Shown: positions 42,509 through 53,128, counted from the first letter of the stretch. The stretch is 64,000 nt of DNA from CAZMNY01 sp964567745 (GCA_964567745.1 CAZMNY010000016.1:1-64000); one strand, 5' to 3'. Program-made: numbers and translations. The notes: generated by a model from the sequence alone, not told the origin.

Positions 42509-44011
42509 TCAGGCGGCTCGAGTTAGACCAACGATCGAATCCGCGACTCGGCGCGCCGAGGCGATCTGAATGTCCTCGGGCACGTCCTGGCCGTCGGTCA
42601 GATAACTCAGCGGAAACTGTGATTCGCGCAGTATCGGGAACACGCCGCCGAGCCCTGCGACTTCGTCGAGCTTTGTCAGGATGAGCGACGACACGCCGGC
42701 GCCCTGGAAGCAGGAAGTCGCGTCAGCCAAGTGGCGTTCGTCCGCCGTGCAACTGAGCACAAGATGAACGTCGTCGGCTCGAGCCTCAGTGAGCAGCGCG
42801 CCCAGCTCGCGAATTTTCACAGTGTCCTTGGGGCTTCTTCCCGCTGTGTCGAGCAAGATCAAGTCCATTTCGGCCATCGAGTCAATCGCTGCACGCATTT
42901 CTCGTAGCGTTGCGCCAACCTTGAGTGGCACGTCAATGATGTCCGCGTAAGTCTGCAGTTGATCGACGGCGGCGATGCGGTACGTGTCGACAGCTATCAA
43001 TCCAACGGATCGACCTTCGCGTAGGCGAAAGTTCGCCGCCAGCTTGGCGATCGTCGTCGTTTTGCCTACGCCAGTAGGGCCGACTAGGGCAACGACGCGA
43101 GGTCGATCGAACGACATGCTCAACCCGCCGGCGACATGTAATTCAGCCTCCACCATGTCGCTCAGCAAGAGCCGCCCTTCGGCAAAGTCGAGATCCTCCG
43201 CCTCGTTCTGCTCGAGACGATCAATGAGTTCGTCGGCGATGTCAGCGCGAAGGTTGGCGCGTCGCAGCGAATCGCAGAATTCACGCCGCAACATCGTCCA
43301 CTGTTCATTCGAGCCAACTGATGCGGGGTCCGCGTCCGCCGCATCGGCAGCGTCCGATTCTGCGCCCTGAGGACATTGAGCCGCTTTGCGTTCGGCGGGT
43401 GGGAGTCGCAATCGCGCTACGCTGGTTCCAAACAAGATCGGCCTGGGCGGCTCGGCATCAATACCATCCGCATCCCGCGCGTCGTCGCTGACGTCTGTCG
43501 GTTCCGCTTGCCTAGGATTCGTTGGAGACTCTGTGAATTCGGGTTCAGGGCAGAACAGACTGGGGATGGCCAGCTGCTCGCGGCCGCGATCGCGCGAATA
43601 CATCGCGTCCATTCGTGGCGATTGGTCGGCCGGGGCCGAAGGTGCCGGAGGATGATTGGCGACTTCGTAGCCCCGCTGAGGCGTCTCGGCGTCAACGGGA
43701 GCCGATGGTTCGAACACGTGCTCGTTCGGCATCGACGGCGAGTGTTCATGACTCGGGATATCTGCGTTCGTGGCGACGCTTGCGACAGAGCTAATTGCGA
43801 GCTTCGACTGGTGCGAACCTTCAGAGAACCGACTTGGCGCGGCGATGGCGGACGAGGCGGTCACTTCGATCTGTCGGCCTCGCCCGACCCAACCCAAAGC
43901 GCCTGACTTGACTTCGCGAGTATGCAGCACCGATGCGTCGGGCCCTAGGTCTTGTCGCACAAGTTCAATCGCGTCTTGTAGCGAGCGAGCACGGTAGGTT
44001 CGGATGTCCAT
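42509..44011 (-). CDS. flhF: Flagellar GTPase FlhF, with long linker
   Basis: FlhF is the SRP-type GTPase that sets the site of flagellar assembly. 500 residues. The N-terminal B domain starts MDIRTYRARSLQDAIELVRQ. Residues of about 90-240 are a low-complexity Pro/Asp/Glu-rich linker, longer than usual. The NG domain follows with VALVGPTGVGKTTTIAKLA (near residue 310), IAVDTYRIAAVDQLQ, LILLDTAGRSPKD and SLILTKLDEVAGLGG. The chain ends near VGLTRAA. It precedes flhG and follows flhA by 18 bases, so all three are cotranscribed. Confidence 0.95.
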   Translation of the reverse strand: MDIRTYRARSLQDAIELVRQDLGPDASVLHTREVKSGALGWVGRGRQIEVTASSAIAAPSRFSEGSHQSKLAISSVASVATNADIPSHEHSPSMPNEHVFEPSAPVDAETPQRGYEVANHPPAPSAPADQSPRMDAMYSRDRGREQLAIPSLFCPEPEFTESPTNPRQAEPTDVSDDARDADGIDAEPPRPILFGTSVARLRLPPAERKAAQCPQGAESDAADAADADPASVGSNEQWTMLRREFCDSLRRANLRADIADELIDRLEQNEAEDLDFAEGRLLLSDMVEAELHVAGGLSMSFDRPRVVALVGPTGVGKTTTIAKLAANFRLREGRSVGLIAVDTYRIAAVDQLQTYADIIDVPLKVGATLREMRAAIDSMAEMDLILLDTAGRSPKDTVKIRELGALLTEARADDVHLVLSCTADERHLADATSCFQGAGVSSLILTKLDEVAGLGGVFPILRESQFPLSYLTDGQDVPEDIQIASARRVADSIVGLTRAA

Positions 44012-44029
44012 GTCTTTCGACCTTGCGAC

Positions 44030-46129
44030 TTAGGAATGTACGGGGACGTTACCGGGTACGGCCTCGTTGATGATCCCGACTGACTCGATCTTGGTGTCTC
44101 GCGTTATTTCGTTGTAGCTGAGCACGACAAGTTTCGGCAGATTTGCGGCGGTGATCTGCCTCAGCGCCGGACGAATCTGCGGACTGACCAGCACGACTTG
44201 GCTTCGACTGTATTGGTTGAGCTTGGGCAGTTCGGCCGCGATGACTTGGCAGGTCGCGTCAATGGCCTCCGACGACATGCGGATAAACAAGCCGCGATCG
44301 TTGTGGTCGATGCCTGCGGAGATGCGGTCTTCGAGCGCCGGGTCAAGGGTCAGCACAAACAACCGCCCTTCTTCGTCTCGGTACTTCGAGCAGATCGTGC
44401 GTGCAAGTCGGTGTCGAGCGTACTCGGCCAGCCAAATGGCATCCTTGGTTTTTGTCGCGTAGTCGCCAAGCGTTTCGAGAATGAGCCCCAGCTGTCGAAT
44501 CGGCACTTGCTCGCGCAACAGCAGCTGCAAAACTTGCTGGACCTCGGAGAGCTTCAACAGGCCGGGTATCAATTCATCGATGACGGCGGGCGATGTCTCT
44601 CGCAGCTCATCTAGCAAGTGCTTCGTGGCGTCGCGAGTCAGCAGTTCGTCCGCGTGCTGCCTTACGATCTCCTGCAAGTGGGTGGCCAACACGGCAGCCG
44701 GTTCGACGGGCGTGTATCCCATCATCTCGGCCCGATCCTGCATTCCCGTTTCGATCCAAAAGGCCTTTTGCTGAAAGACGGGATCGACTGTCTCTTCGCC
44801 GGGGACCGAACCTGCGGTCATTCCAGAGTCCATAGCAAGCATCAGGTTCGGGCGGACAAAGCCTTGGGCGACTGGATTGTTGGCGATCTTGATGCGGTAT
44901 TGGTTCTCGCCCAAACTGACTAAGTCGCGGATTCGAACCTTCGGCAAGACGATGCCGATCTCGCTTGCAACCGCCTGCCGCACTCCGGTAATACGCGGCA
45001 GCAAGTCGCCTCCACGGTTGGGATCGGCGAGCTTGATCAAGTCGACGCTGATCTCCATTTCCATGGGATCGACGACCAGGTAGTCCTCTATTCGCTCCTC
45101 TTTGGTTTCCGCCTGCTCTTCTTCGGCGACCTTGTTTTCCTCGTCAACAATACGCTGCGCTTCGTCTTTCTTGCCTTTTTGCGAGATCATCGCGGCGATG
45201 CCGAAACAACTTCCGCCAATCAGCAGCAGCGGAACGGTGGGAAGATTCGTGAAAATGAGCGCAACCAGGAAGACGCCGGCAACGACGAGCGCCTGCGGTC
45301 GAGAAAACAACTGGGTAACGAGCTGAGCTGGAAGGTTCGATTGTTTTGCGCTGCGAGTGACGAGAAGGCCGGCGGCCAGCGAGATCAACAGCGCCGGCAC
45401 TTGGCTGACGAGGCCATCGCCAATCGTCAATTTGGTGTAGACCGACACGGCCTCGAGCGGTTGCATGTTCGCTTGAAAGATGCCGATCACCAGTCCGCCG
45501 ACGATGTTGACCATTGTGATCACGATGCCCGCGATCGCATCGCCGCGAACGAACTTGCTGGCGCCATCCATGGCCCCATAGAAGTTCGCCTGTTGCGTCA
45601 CATCCTCGCGACGCTTTTGAGCTTCGTGTTCGTCGATCGCCCCGGCGTTCAGATCGGCGTCAATCGCCATCTGCTGACCCGGCATTCCGTCCAAGGCAAA
45701 ACGTGCGGCGACTTCACTGATCCGCGTCGAGCCTTTGGTGATGACCAAGAATTGAATTGCCACAATGATGATGAAGATGATAATCCCGACAACTTCGTTG
45801 CCGCCCGCGACGAAGTCGCCGAAGCCGCGAATCACACCGCCCGCCGCATTGAGCTTTTGAGTGTCGCCGTTGACCAGAATGAGTCGAGTGGAGGCGATAT
45901 TGAGGACGAGTCGCGCCAGCGTGGTGGCTAGAAGCAAGGAGGGAAATACGTTGAACTCCAACGGCGTCTTGACGTAGATCGTCGTCAACAACACGATCAC
46001 CGCCACCGTGATATTCACGGCGAGGAAGATGTCCATGATCGCGGGGGGCAACGTGACTAGAATCACAAAGATACTAGTGATGATGCCAACCGGCAGGACC
46101 AGCTCAGTCCAACGCGATAAACGTGTCAT
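44030..46129 (-). CDS. flhA: Flagellar export gate protein FlhA
   Basis: FlhA is the largest membrane part of the flagellar type III export apparatus. 699 residues, the family size. N-terminal ~310 residues have seven to eight helices and the conserved FALDGMPGQQMAIDADLNAG segment of FHIPEP proteins. The C-terminal cytoplasmic ring domain (about 350-699) includes SEIGIVLPKVRIRD and the later LVVLSYNEITRDTKIESVG. It heads the minus-strand operon; flhF starts 18 bases later. The export partners (FlhB, FliP/Q/R) are not in this window. Confidence 0.97.
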   Translation of the reverse strand: MTRLSRWTELVLPVGIITSIFVILVTLPPAIMDIFLAVNITVAVIVLLTTIYVKTPLEFNVFPSLLLATTLARLVLNIASTRLILVNGDTQKLNAAGGVIRGFGDFVAGGNEVVGIIIFIIIVAIQFLVITKGSTRISEVAARFALDGMPGQQMAIDADLNAGAIDEHEAQKRREDVTQQANFYGAMDGASKFVRGDAIAGIVITMVNIVGGLVIGIFQANMQPLEAVSVYTKLTIGDGLVSQVPALLISLAAGLLVTRSAKQSNLPAQLVTQLFSRPQALVVAGVFLVALIFTNLPTVPLLLIGGSCFGIAAMISQKGKKDEAQRIVDEENKVAEEEQAETKEERIEDYLVVDPMEMEISVDLIKLADPNRGGDLLPRITGVRQAVASEIGIVLPKVRIRDLVSLGENQYRIKIANNPVAQGFVRPNLMLAMDSGMTAGSVPGEETVDPVFQQKAFWIETGMQDRAEMMGYTPVEPAAVLATHLQEIVRQHADELLTRDATKHLLDELRETSPAVIDELIPGLLKLSEVQQVLQLLLREQVPIRQLGLILETLGDYATKTKDAIWLAEYARHRLARTICSKYRDEEGRLFVLTLDPALEDRISAGIDHNDRGLFIRMSSEAIDATCQVIAAELPKLNQYSRSQVVLVSPQIRPALRQITAANLPKLVVLSYNEITRDTKIESVGIINEAVPGNVPVHS

Positions 46130-46871
46130 AGGGTCGACAGAACGCCATGGAATCGGGTTACCAAACGAGCGGCGGAGAGTACTGAAACGCCTTTCAACTG
46201 TCTAGCCCGGATTCTGCGAGAAGAACGCCGTTCGCCATTGCCGAGCGACACAACGGGATCGAACCGTCGCCCGCAGCGAGCCACATTTCGTCGCTTTGCA
46301 GCGAGCGGCGGCTGCATCGCAACATCGTGCAACTACCGGCTTTATCGTGATCCCAGTCTCCGGCTCGCTCGAGATCCCACGCCGCCCGAGTGAGTCTTCC
46401 GCCTTCGCGTTGCTGCAGATACGGCCAGGCGGCTGTCGTCCCGCCCCAACACGCGCCTCACTTTCATTGCAAACGGCACCATCGGAACTAGTGCTGTGTT
46501 ACAGCTTGGAATTGGGATCGACAATTCGTTTGGTCAACGCCCGCCACGGCGAATCGGGTGCGCCACCCTAAAACTAAGGCGTAACGCAGCACTAGCTTTC
46601 GGTTTTCGAGCCATGTGGTTTGACACAATAGCGGAGCAACCACCCCGGCGCGGATGATCCGCTCTTATGTTTCCCCGTGGTCATTGCGGTCTCGGAGTTC
46701 CGCTGTCGCCAGCTTGCTAGCGCCAACACATTGGAGGCTTGCGCGCCCAAGGACCACAGGAGAGTGAGCACGGAGACCGACAGTAAGTCGAATGGTTGTT
46801 GTGCTCAGTTGATGAGAGCCGCACCTCGAAATCGCTCCATGAGCATCCACTTTCAATACGGAGCTAACACG
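46130..46871. other. Intergenic region upstream of flhA, holding a MITE-like element
   Basis: No gene could be supported here. The only clear structure is the 108-base inverted-repeat element at 46488-46595. The region should hold the flhA promoter on the minus strand and the promoter of the decayed response regulator on the plus strand. Confidence 0.6.
46488..46595. mobile_element. MITE-like element, type 1, copy 1
   Basis: 108 bases bounded by inverted ends: CTAGTGCTGTGTTAC at the left and the complement of CTAGTGCTGCGTTAC at the right (one mismatch). A second copy at 55168-55275 has the same length and differs at only three positions. No open frame of use is inside. The ends contain CTAG, either part of the repeat or a 4-base target duplication. 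No transposase is in the window, so it would need one supplied elsewhere. Confidence 0.85.
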
Positions 46872-47263
46872 ATGGCGGGGCCATGCAATCGAACCATCTT
46901 GCATATCGATGACGATCCGGGAATACCCCCGGCTCTACCATCACCAATTAACCAAACTCGGTTACGACGTCACCTCGGTTAGCGGCACCTCGCAAGTATT
47001 AAGAGAACTGCTGGAAAACGGACACGGCGTGGTCCTTCTCGATATCGACATGCTCGAATGCAGTGGCGTAGAGCTGCTAAGGCAGATCAAACGGCAAGAC
47101 GCAGGTCATCATGCTAACGGGGCTGGTATCCATGTCGATGACGCTGCAATCGATGCGTTGGGGTACGGAGGCTTGTTTCTTCAAGCCGTTGCTTGACATC
47201 GCACCGCTTGCCACGGCGATTGAGAACGCCTTTGCCAAGATTGACCACTGGTGGGAAACGCTG
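46872..47263 (+). pseudogene. Chemotaxis-type response regulator, frameshifted
   Basis: The receiver domain is spread over all three forward frames. From the ATG at 46872 (GGAG 9 bases before) the first frame gives TILHIDDDPG, which holds the acidic pair. The second, near 46909, gives LTKLGYDVTSVSGTSQ and GVVLLDIDMLECSG, with the phospho-accepting Asp. The third, from about 47105, gives VIMLTGLVSMS and FFKPLLDIAP, with the Thr/Lys signals. So two frame changes, near 46915 and 47105, break the gene. The third frame runs on into a cheA Hpt domain, as though a deletion fused the two. Sequence errors are an alternative, but the cluster of lesions continues into the next gene. Confidence 0.8.
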
Positions 47264-49379
47264 CGCACGTTGCCTCCCCAACTGCAGGCGTATCGCGGCG
47301 ATCCGGACGACCACGAAGCCGTGCACGCGGTGTTCCGAAGTATCCACAGCATCAAGGGTAACGCCAGCTTCCTCGGACTCTCGGCAATCAAGCTGTTCGC
47401 CCACTCGGTCGAGAACACGCTGGATGGAGTGAGAAACGAAGAAACGAATCTCACAGAGGAATTAGAGCGATTGTTTGTAATGGCATTCAATGAACTTGAC
47501 CTCATGTTGAACGACGCGTTGGATGGTGCCGTTTGTAAAACGCTTAGCGACGAGAATGAACAGTTACTCGCGAAGATCGAGGACGAAGCCAATGCGTCCT
47601 CATCCTGTTCGTCGAAAGTTGCAAGACTGATTAAGAAAATCTCATCGATAGCGGACGAGATCGCCGAGTCAAAGCATGAGCCGTCGTAAGCGTGGGCGCA
47701 GCAATTACGGACGCTTGCCGCCGCCGAGAGCGGGTGCGATAGCGAACCAACTCAAGACAACACGGTCGAGCAGCGGACGCCTAAAGTATTCCGTGATTCG
47801 ACTTTCAAGCACAACGACACCGACTTGACCGAGCGAGTGCACGGTTTGTTGGAGCTGTTTGAAGTGACGGCTCGCGGCGCCTACGAGGAGAAACACGGTA
47901 CGTCGTTCGTCGAAGCGACGCGGGAGTTTGCTGCATGGGCAGAGGACCTCGCCGTCGGATCCCTTGCTCCGGGGCATTGAATTCGGCTGCCAATGACTTT
48001 CAGACAATCTTCAACAGCCCGCTCGACGTTGATTCGAGTCTCCTCGACATCGTTTGGTCGATGCTGGTGCCCGAACTCGACAATCTCCGAACTGGGAATG
48101 ACGAGCCCGGAGCATCCGAAAAGAAAGCCACCGAGCAAGAACGCTGATTCTCAAAGCCAAGGCTCGACGGCTCGCTCCAACAACCGCGTCTTGCGCATTA
48201 ACGAGGAACGCGTTGACGAGTTTCTGGGCGACGTCTCGGATCTGTTCATTACATGCGAGCGTTTAAAGGACTTGAAAAATCGCATGGATCGCGAATTGAA
48301 GATGATCGACCTCGTCGACGAATTGCGGCAGATCAATGGAGTCTTCTCCGAACAGACGACCACGCTTCAGTCAAGCGTCGTGTCTCTGCGTAAGGTTCCA
48401 GTCCGCGGTCTCTTCTCGAAGTTTCCGCGTGTCGCTCGAGGTTTGGCGTCCGATCTCGGAAAACAACTGGATGTTCGGATTGGCGGCAAAGAAAACGAAA
48501 TCGACAAGTCGCTCGTCGAGGATCTCGACGCGCCTCTGATGCACATGATCCGCAACGTCTGCGATCACGGAATTGAAACTCCTGAAGAGCGTCGTGCTCG
48601 AGGAGTCGCTGAGGCGGGGCAGCTGTTGTTGAAATGCGATTTGACCGAGTCGCATGTGATCATCACGGTCCAGGATGATGGACGCGGGATCGACCCTCAA
48701 CGGTTGCGAGACAAGGCAGTTGCCAAGGGAATCATGACCGCGGCGGCCGCGAAATCGCTGCCCGACGACCAAGCCGTCGATTTGATCTTCCACGCTGGCT
48801 TCTCGACCGCCGAAGAGATCTCGGACGTCTCGGGACGGGGCCTCGGATTGGATGTTGTCCGCACGACGATTCGCGAACATTCCGGCGACATCAAGCTCAC
48901 GTCTCAACTTGGCGTGGGAACGACGTTCCGTATTGAAATCCCAGTTCGCAAAGCAGTCGTCGTGGTCGACGGTCTGCTGCTCGCTCAGAATGGCGATAGG
49001 TTTATCGTCCCTTTTGCCAATGTGGGAGAGATCTTTGAGCTCAATTCGAATGAGATCTCGACGGTTCACGGCTCGTTGGTCGCCCAAATTCGCGGCGAGC
49101 CATACGCCGTCGTCAGGTTGGGCCAAGCTCTTGAGATCGGCCGGCCGTGACGCATGTGACACGCCCTGCACGGGAGTCATGTTGACGCACAAAGGCAACA
49201 ACATCTGTTTGCTCGTCGACGGCGTACTCGGCCAGCGCAAGATCGTGATCAACAGCCTGCAGGAACTGTTGCCCGACACCACCGCGTTTTCGGGCGTGGC
49301 GCAACTTGGCGGCGGACGACTCGCGCTCGTTATCAATCCGTTGGAGTTTCTGGCAACGCCCCACGGCGTAGGACGCTGA
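47264..49379 (+). pseudogene. cheA: Decayed chemotaxis histidine kinase CheA
   Basis: Pieces of CheA follow in order. The Hpt domain has the phosphorylated His in FRSIHSIKGNASFLG (about 47335). A TAA at 47687-47689 interrupts the frame, which then stays open to a TGA near 47978. A second frame holds NDFQTIFNSPLDVDSSLLDI. The original frame resumes after about 48150 with VDEFLGDVSDLF, the N box MHMIRNVCDHGIE, the G boxes VQDDGRGID and GRGLGLDVV, and the first part of the CheW-like domain. It stops at 49148-49150. The CheW end (GVMLTHKGNNICLLVDGVLG) is in the third frame. The result is one in-frame stop and at least three frame changes. It cannot make a full-length kinase as written. Confidence 0.85.
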
Positions 49380-49468
49380 AGATTCGCCTGCGACCCATAC
49401 TCGACAAGGCGATGGCCTCACCAATCCTCGACTGCCAGAACGCGTTTCACTTTGCCGACTTGAATCGA

Positions 49469-50773
49469 CTAAGCCGCCATCTTTTGGGCTCGGCCTAGTA
49501 TGCGGCGGTAGAGCTGGTCATAGGCGTCTGCTTGAGCTGACGGATTGAATAGCTCCTTAGCCAGCGCTCGTGAGCTCTCTCTTAGACATTGTCCATCGGC
49601 TTGTTGCTCGAGGAGCCTCGCCACAGCATCCGCCAACGCTTGAACATCGCCCACGGGGGCCAATTCGCCCGAACGACCAGGCTGCACATAATCGGAAATG
49701 CCGCCCGCATCAAAAGCGACAACCGGTGTTCCGCAAGCGAGCGACTCAATTCCGGTTTGAGGCGAGTTGTCTTCGATGGACGGGAGGACGAGCAGATTGG
49801 CGGCGGAATAGACATCGGCCAGACGATTCTTATCCCGGATGAACCCGAGCGACTTGCTCGAGAGACTCGAGCTCGCATCTAAAGGCAATTCGCCTCGGCC
49901 AAAATAGACACACATCAAGTTGGACTTCTTCGTCATGCGGCGGAGCATTTCGCATAGCGGCTCAAATCCCTTTCGCCGATTGTCGACATCATCCGCACCG
50001 AAAGCGATAATTTGAGCGTCTTGAGGCAGGCCCAATCGACCGCGAGCCTCAGCGGAGTCCCTAGGACAAAACGTCTGCAAATCGATTCCGTAGGGAATCC
50101 GCTCGAAACTTGCGGCCCCGCCCAGCAGCGGGCTGCAACGAGCTAAATCGATGAGCCATTTGCTTGGAGCGACGACGTTCACATTGGCAAGAGGCAGCGA
50201 ATCCAGTTTGGCCGCGAAAGATTGGCTCGAGATGTCTTCGCCGTTGCTGTTTGCGGCCGGGCCTAGTTGAGGGCAATTGCCGCATGATGTTTCAAACTTC
50301 TCACACCCAGCACTGTAATGACATCCGCCCGTAAACGGATTCATATCGTGTAGCGTCCACACAACTTGCTTGTCGGATGGCAGCGAGCGGAAGAATGTGC
50401 GGTAGTCAAACGAAGCGCCGATCCAGTGTAGGTGCAAGACGTCTCCGCTAAACGCCTTGGTCGATCTGCGTGTTCGATGAGGCAACACTGCCGGACTGAA
50501 CAACTCCAGCCCTTGAGGTCGACCTCGCAGCGCGCGACGAAACCGATTGCGATAGCCCAAATGGGCAAGGCGATCGCCGGCTCGCTCCAGCCAACCTCGA
50601 GCACCCAACGAATAGGACGGCTGCCACACGCGATACGATGCATCGGGCGGACTCGCCCCGTTCTGGTACCAGAACGTGCTCTCGTGGCCCGCGTTTCGCA
50701 GTCCTTCGTGGACTCGCCGCGCCGCGATCGCAGCGCCGCCGCCCAGGTAGTAATTCAAGTGATCAATGTCCAT
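49469..50773 (-). CDS. Glycosyltransferase family 4
   Basis: 434 residues with the GT4 layout: N-terminal domain starting MDIDHLNYYLGGGAAIAARR, a middle segment WTLHDMNPFTGGCHYSAGC with several Cys (a pattern common in capsule-type GT4 enzymes), and a C-terminal domain with DAQIIAFGADDVDNRRKGFE, VLPSIEDNSPQTGIESLACG and GTPVVAFDAGGISD. The start at 50773 is the first ATG that opens with the family sequence; an ATG at 50839 would add 22 residues. On the minus strand, divergent from the GT genes at 51287 onward. Substrate unknown. Confidence 0.85.
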   Translation of the reverse strand: MDIDHLNYYLGGGAAIAARRVHEGLRNAGHESTFWYQNGASPPDASYRVWQPSYSLGARGWLERAGDRLAHLGYRNRFRRALRGRPQGLELFSPAVLPHRTRRSTKAFSGDVLHLHWIGASFDYRTFFRSLPSDKQVVWTLHDMNPFTGGCHYSAGCEKFETSCGNCPQLGPAANSNGEDISSQSFAAKLDSLPLANVNVVAPSKWLIDLARCSPLLGGAASFERIPYGIDLQTFCPRDSAEARGRLGLPQDAQIIAFGADDVDNRRKGFEPLCEMLRRMTKKSNLMCVYFGRGELPLDASSSLSSKSLGFIRDKNRLADVYSAANLLVLPSIEDNSPQTGIESLACGTPVVAFDAGGISDYVQPGRSGELAPVGDVQALADAVARLLEQQADGQCLRESSRALAKELFNPSAQADAYDQLYRRILGRAQKMAA

Positions 50774-51286
50774 GGACTGGCTTTTAGCAAATCCGACCGA
50801 AACGGACGAGAGGAATCGGCTGATTTCTCCGAACGCCACTCGAGTGAGTCTTATCTATTTTGCCAAAACAGCGAGGCGTGCTAGTGCCGCGTCAACTCTA
50901 AAAATGGGGGTTGGCTTCGGCGTAACTTGACTTGGCGGCGCACGATACAAACACTGGGATCCTAATTATTAGTGTTGACGCTGCACTAGCTGCATAACCA
51001 TTTGGCTTGCGCAACAGAAACAACGGAGTCGCTCGGCTCTGCTCGACTTCTGGCAAAGCCGGAAACGATCTCAAATCGCCCTGCCAGCCGATCGCTCAGA
51101 CGCCGGATTTCGAGCCGACTCGCTTGCCTCCGGTTCTTGACTGACATTGACCTCAAACCGTCGATTTTCTATCGTCCTCCAGCCCCCAATTCGGCCGATC
51201 TTAATGGGTCAATTGCCGTTTTGGCGCGGCTATGATTCTTGCCCGCGGATTGGGCCAAAACAGAGTTCCCGCGCCGATCGATCCCC
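50774..51286. other. Intergenic region between divergent glycosyltransferases
   Basis: It holds a 109-base inverted-repeat element at 50881-50989 and no convincing gene. Promoters for the GT4 gene (minus) and the GT gene at 51287 (plus) are expected here. Confidence 0.6.
50881..50989. mobile_element. MITE-like element, type 2
   Basis: 109 bases bounded by CTAGTGCCGCGTCAAC at the left and, reversed, CTAGTGCAGCGTCAAC at the right, a 16-base inverted repeat with one mismatch. The ends share CTAGTGC-GCGT with the type 1 elements, but the interior differs. No open frame. It may be related and mobilised by the same enzyme. Confidence 0.75.
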
Positions 51287-53128
51287 ATGTCCAAATTCGT
51301 ACTTATCGACCATTCGCTCACGTCGATCGGCGGCCATCATCACGAGTACGCCGCTCAGATGATTCAGACCGCGAGCCGTTTGGGCTACCAGGCTCACCTC
51401 GCTTGCGGCGCCGAGTTCCCTGAGCAGCTCTCCGATCAGTTTGCCGATCCCGGGACTGGTCGAGACTGCCAGATTCATCGCCTGTTCCCGTACCCATCGT
51501 ATGGGAAGTGGGGACGATTGTACGACGGACGTTGGCAGTTGCGAGAGCTCGACAAGCAGGGGCGACCATCGGGTGCGAAGTCGAAGCTGACAGACTGGTG
51601 CTCGCGCGACCAGTTTGGGTTGAGAACCGCCAAGCAACGATGGCGTCGGGGTCAGAGGCAGCGGCAGTTTGTCGAAGCCTGTCGCCAACTGTTCGACACG
51701 ATTCCGTTGCAACTTGGCGATCAGGTCTACCTGCCAACCGTTTCCGATTTCGATCTTACGTGTTTGGCGGCGTACTTAAAATCGACTATGGCATCGGCGA
51801 AGCGGGCGAGTTGGCATGCTCAGATGCACCTCAGTTTTTGGGACGGGCGGCAATGCGACGCGGATCGTTGTCGAGGTCGGATCGAATACATGCGAGAATG
51901 CATTGGCGATCTGCAGCAGGCATCGGCGGAGATCGACTTGCATCTATACACAACAACCGACGAGCTGGCCGAACACTACAACGCGTTGGGCGTCGGTGAA
52001 TTCACTTGCCTCCCCTACCCTGCGGGCCAGGAAGAAGAAACGCAAACGACAGCATTCAAATCGCCGCCCCCAGAAGGTCCGCTGCGCATCGTGGTGGCGG
52101 GAAAGCCGAGAGAGGAAAAAGGCACGCATCATTTGAAAGCAATCGTCGAATCTCTGTGGGACGACTACTTCGCCACGGGGCGACTGCAATTGCTCGTTCA
52201 AACCGATACGGTCGGGAGACTGACGCCTAATCGAGGCAGACGATCGCGGCAGCTCATACCGCCCGTTGTCGCTGTCGACTATCCGCTGGCTGCTTCGGAC
52301 TACGCCGCATTAATCCAATCAGCGGATATGGGGCTCTTCCTATACGACGCCGAGGAGTACTACGTGCGAGCGAGCGGCGTGCTCGTAGAAATGCTGGCTA
52401 AAGGCAAGCCGGTGATTGCACCCTCTGTCTGTTGGCTTTCACAGCAAACGATGTCGCAAGAACAGTCGAGGTTAAACCAGCTCAAGGGCGAATTGAGACC
52501 GGACCCGCCGGAGCTCTCATGGACCATGCATATCACGGAGGGCCAGGCGGTCATCCGAGAAACAGCCTTGCCGACTATGTGCGACAACATCCTTTGGCAG
52601 GTTAGATGGGCATCGGACATCCGGGCATGCGTTCGCATCGAAGTGCAAACGAAAACCGAATTCGGTGGCTGGGAAGACAACAGCGTGTTTGTCGCGGAGC
52701 CGAGTGTCGAGCGAGTAGATGAAATGTGCGTCACGAGCTTGCCGCCGTCGAAGTCAATTCGGCCGATGCCAGCGGACGCGAGGACAACGTTTTCGGCGTT
52801 GACCACCGGTCACTCCGGCGTCAAACGCGTTCGCGTTCGAGCATTCAACGCGTTTGACGAGCGACCGGTCGCAATTCATTTGAGTGCCATCGCGTTTGAG
52901 AATCCCGACGAGGCCTCGATTCCACTCGGAGAACTCAGCTTGGCCTCCGCCGACTGGGCTGCCGTTCCTCGTTTGGTTGCTGACATGGTTGAACATTATG
53001 AGAGTTACCGTCGATCGGCGCTGGCGTTTTCGAGTCGCTGGGCTGAGCAACACTCGCCCGCGAGAACGATCGAGATTTTGCGGAGACAAGCTGGCGAGAC
53101 CGAAACGACCGCCGTACGCGCTGCATGA
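51287..53128 (+). CDS. Large glycosyltransferase-like protein
   Basis: 613 residues. The start MSKFVLIDHSLTSIGGHHHE with a Gly-Gly-His-rich loop resembles the N-terminal domain of GT-B enzymes. A second Rossmann-like part from about residue 265 (GPLRIVVAGKPREEKGTHHL, VAVDYPLAASDYAALIQSAD, EYYVRASGVLVEMLAKGKPV) has the acidic region of the sugar-nucleotide site. Residues of about 410-560 are unlike known GTs (beta-rich, possibly an accessory module). The ATG at 51287 is preferred to one at 51239. Part of the glycosyltransferase cluster, 56 bases before the GT2 gene at 53185. Activity unproven. Confidence 0.7.
   Translation: MSKFVLIDHSLTSIGGHHHEYAAQMIQTASRLGYQAHLACGAEFPEQLSDQFADPGTGRDCQIHRLFPYPSYGKWGRLYDGRWQLRELDKQGRPSGAKSKLTDWCSRDQFGLRTAKQRWRRGQRQRQFVEACRQLFDTIPLQLGDQVYLPTVSDFDLTCLAAYLKSTMASAKRASWHAQMHLSFWDGRQCDADRCRGRIEYMRECIGDLQQASAEIDLHLYTTTDELAEHYNALGVGEFTCLPYPAGQEEETQTTAFKSPPPEGPLRIVVAGKPREEKGTHHLKAIVESLWDDYFATGRLQLLVQTDTVGRLTPNRGRRSRQLIPPVVAVDYPLAASDYAALIQSADMGLFLYDAEEYYVRASGVLVEMLAKGKPVIAPSVCWLSQQTMSQEQSRLNQLKGELRPDPPELSWTMHITEGQAVIRETALPTMCDNILWQVRWASDIRACVRIEVQTKTEFGGWEDNSVFVAEPSVERVDEMCVTSLPPSKSIRPMPADARTTFSALTTGHSGVKRVRVRAFNAFDERPVAIHLSAIAFENPDEASIPLGELSLASADWAAVPRLVADMVEHYESYRRSALAFSSRWAEQHSPARTIEILRRQAGETETTAVRAA

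Noticed and set aside
45179..45931. A 250-residue plus-strand frame opposite flhA
   Set aside because: It has an extreme Asp/Arg/His-rich composition typical of an antisense shadow of a membrane protein gene, with no other support.
51002..51235. A 77-residue plus-strand frame between the divergent glycosyltransferase genes
   Set aside because: Low-complexity Ser/Arg/Leu-rich sequence with no ribosome binding site or family pattern.
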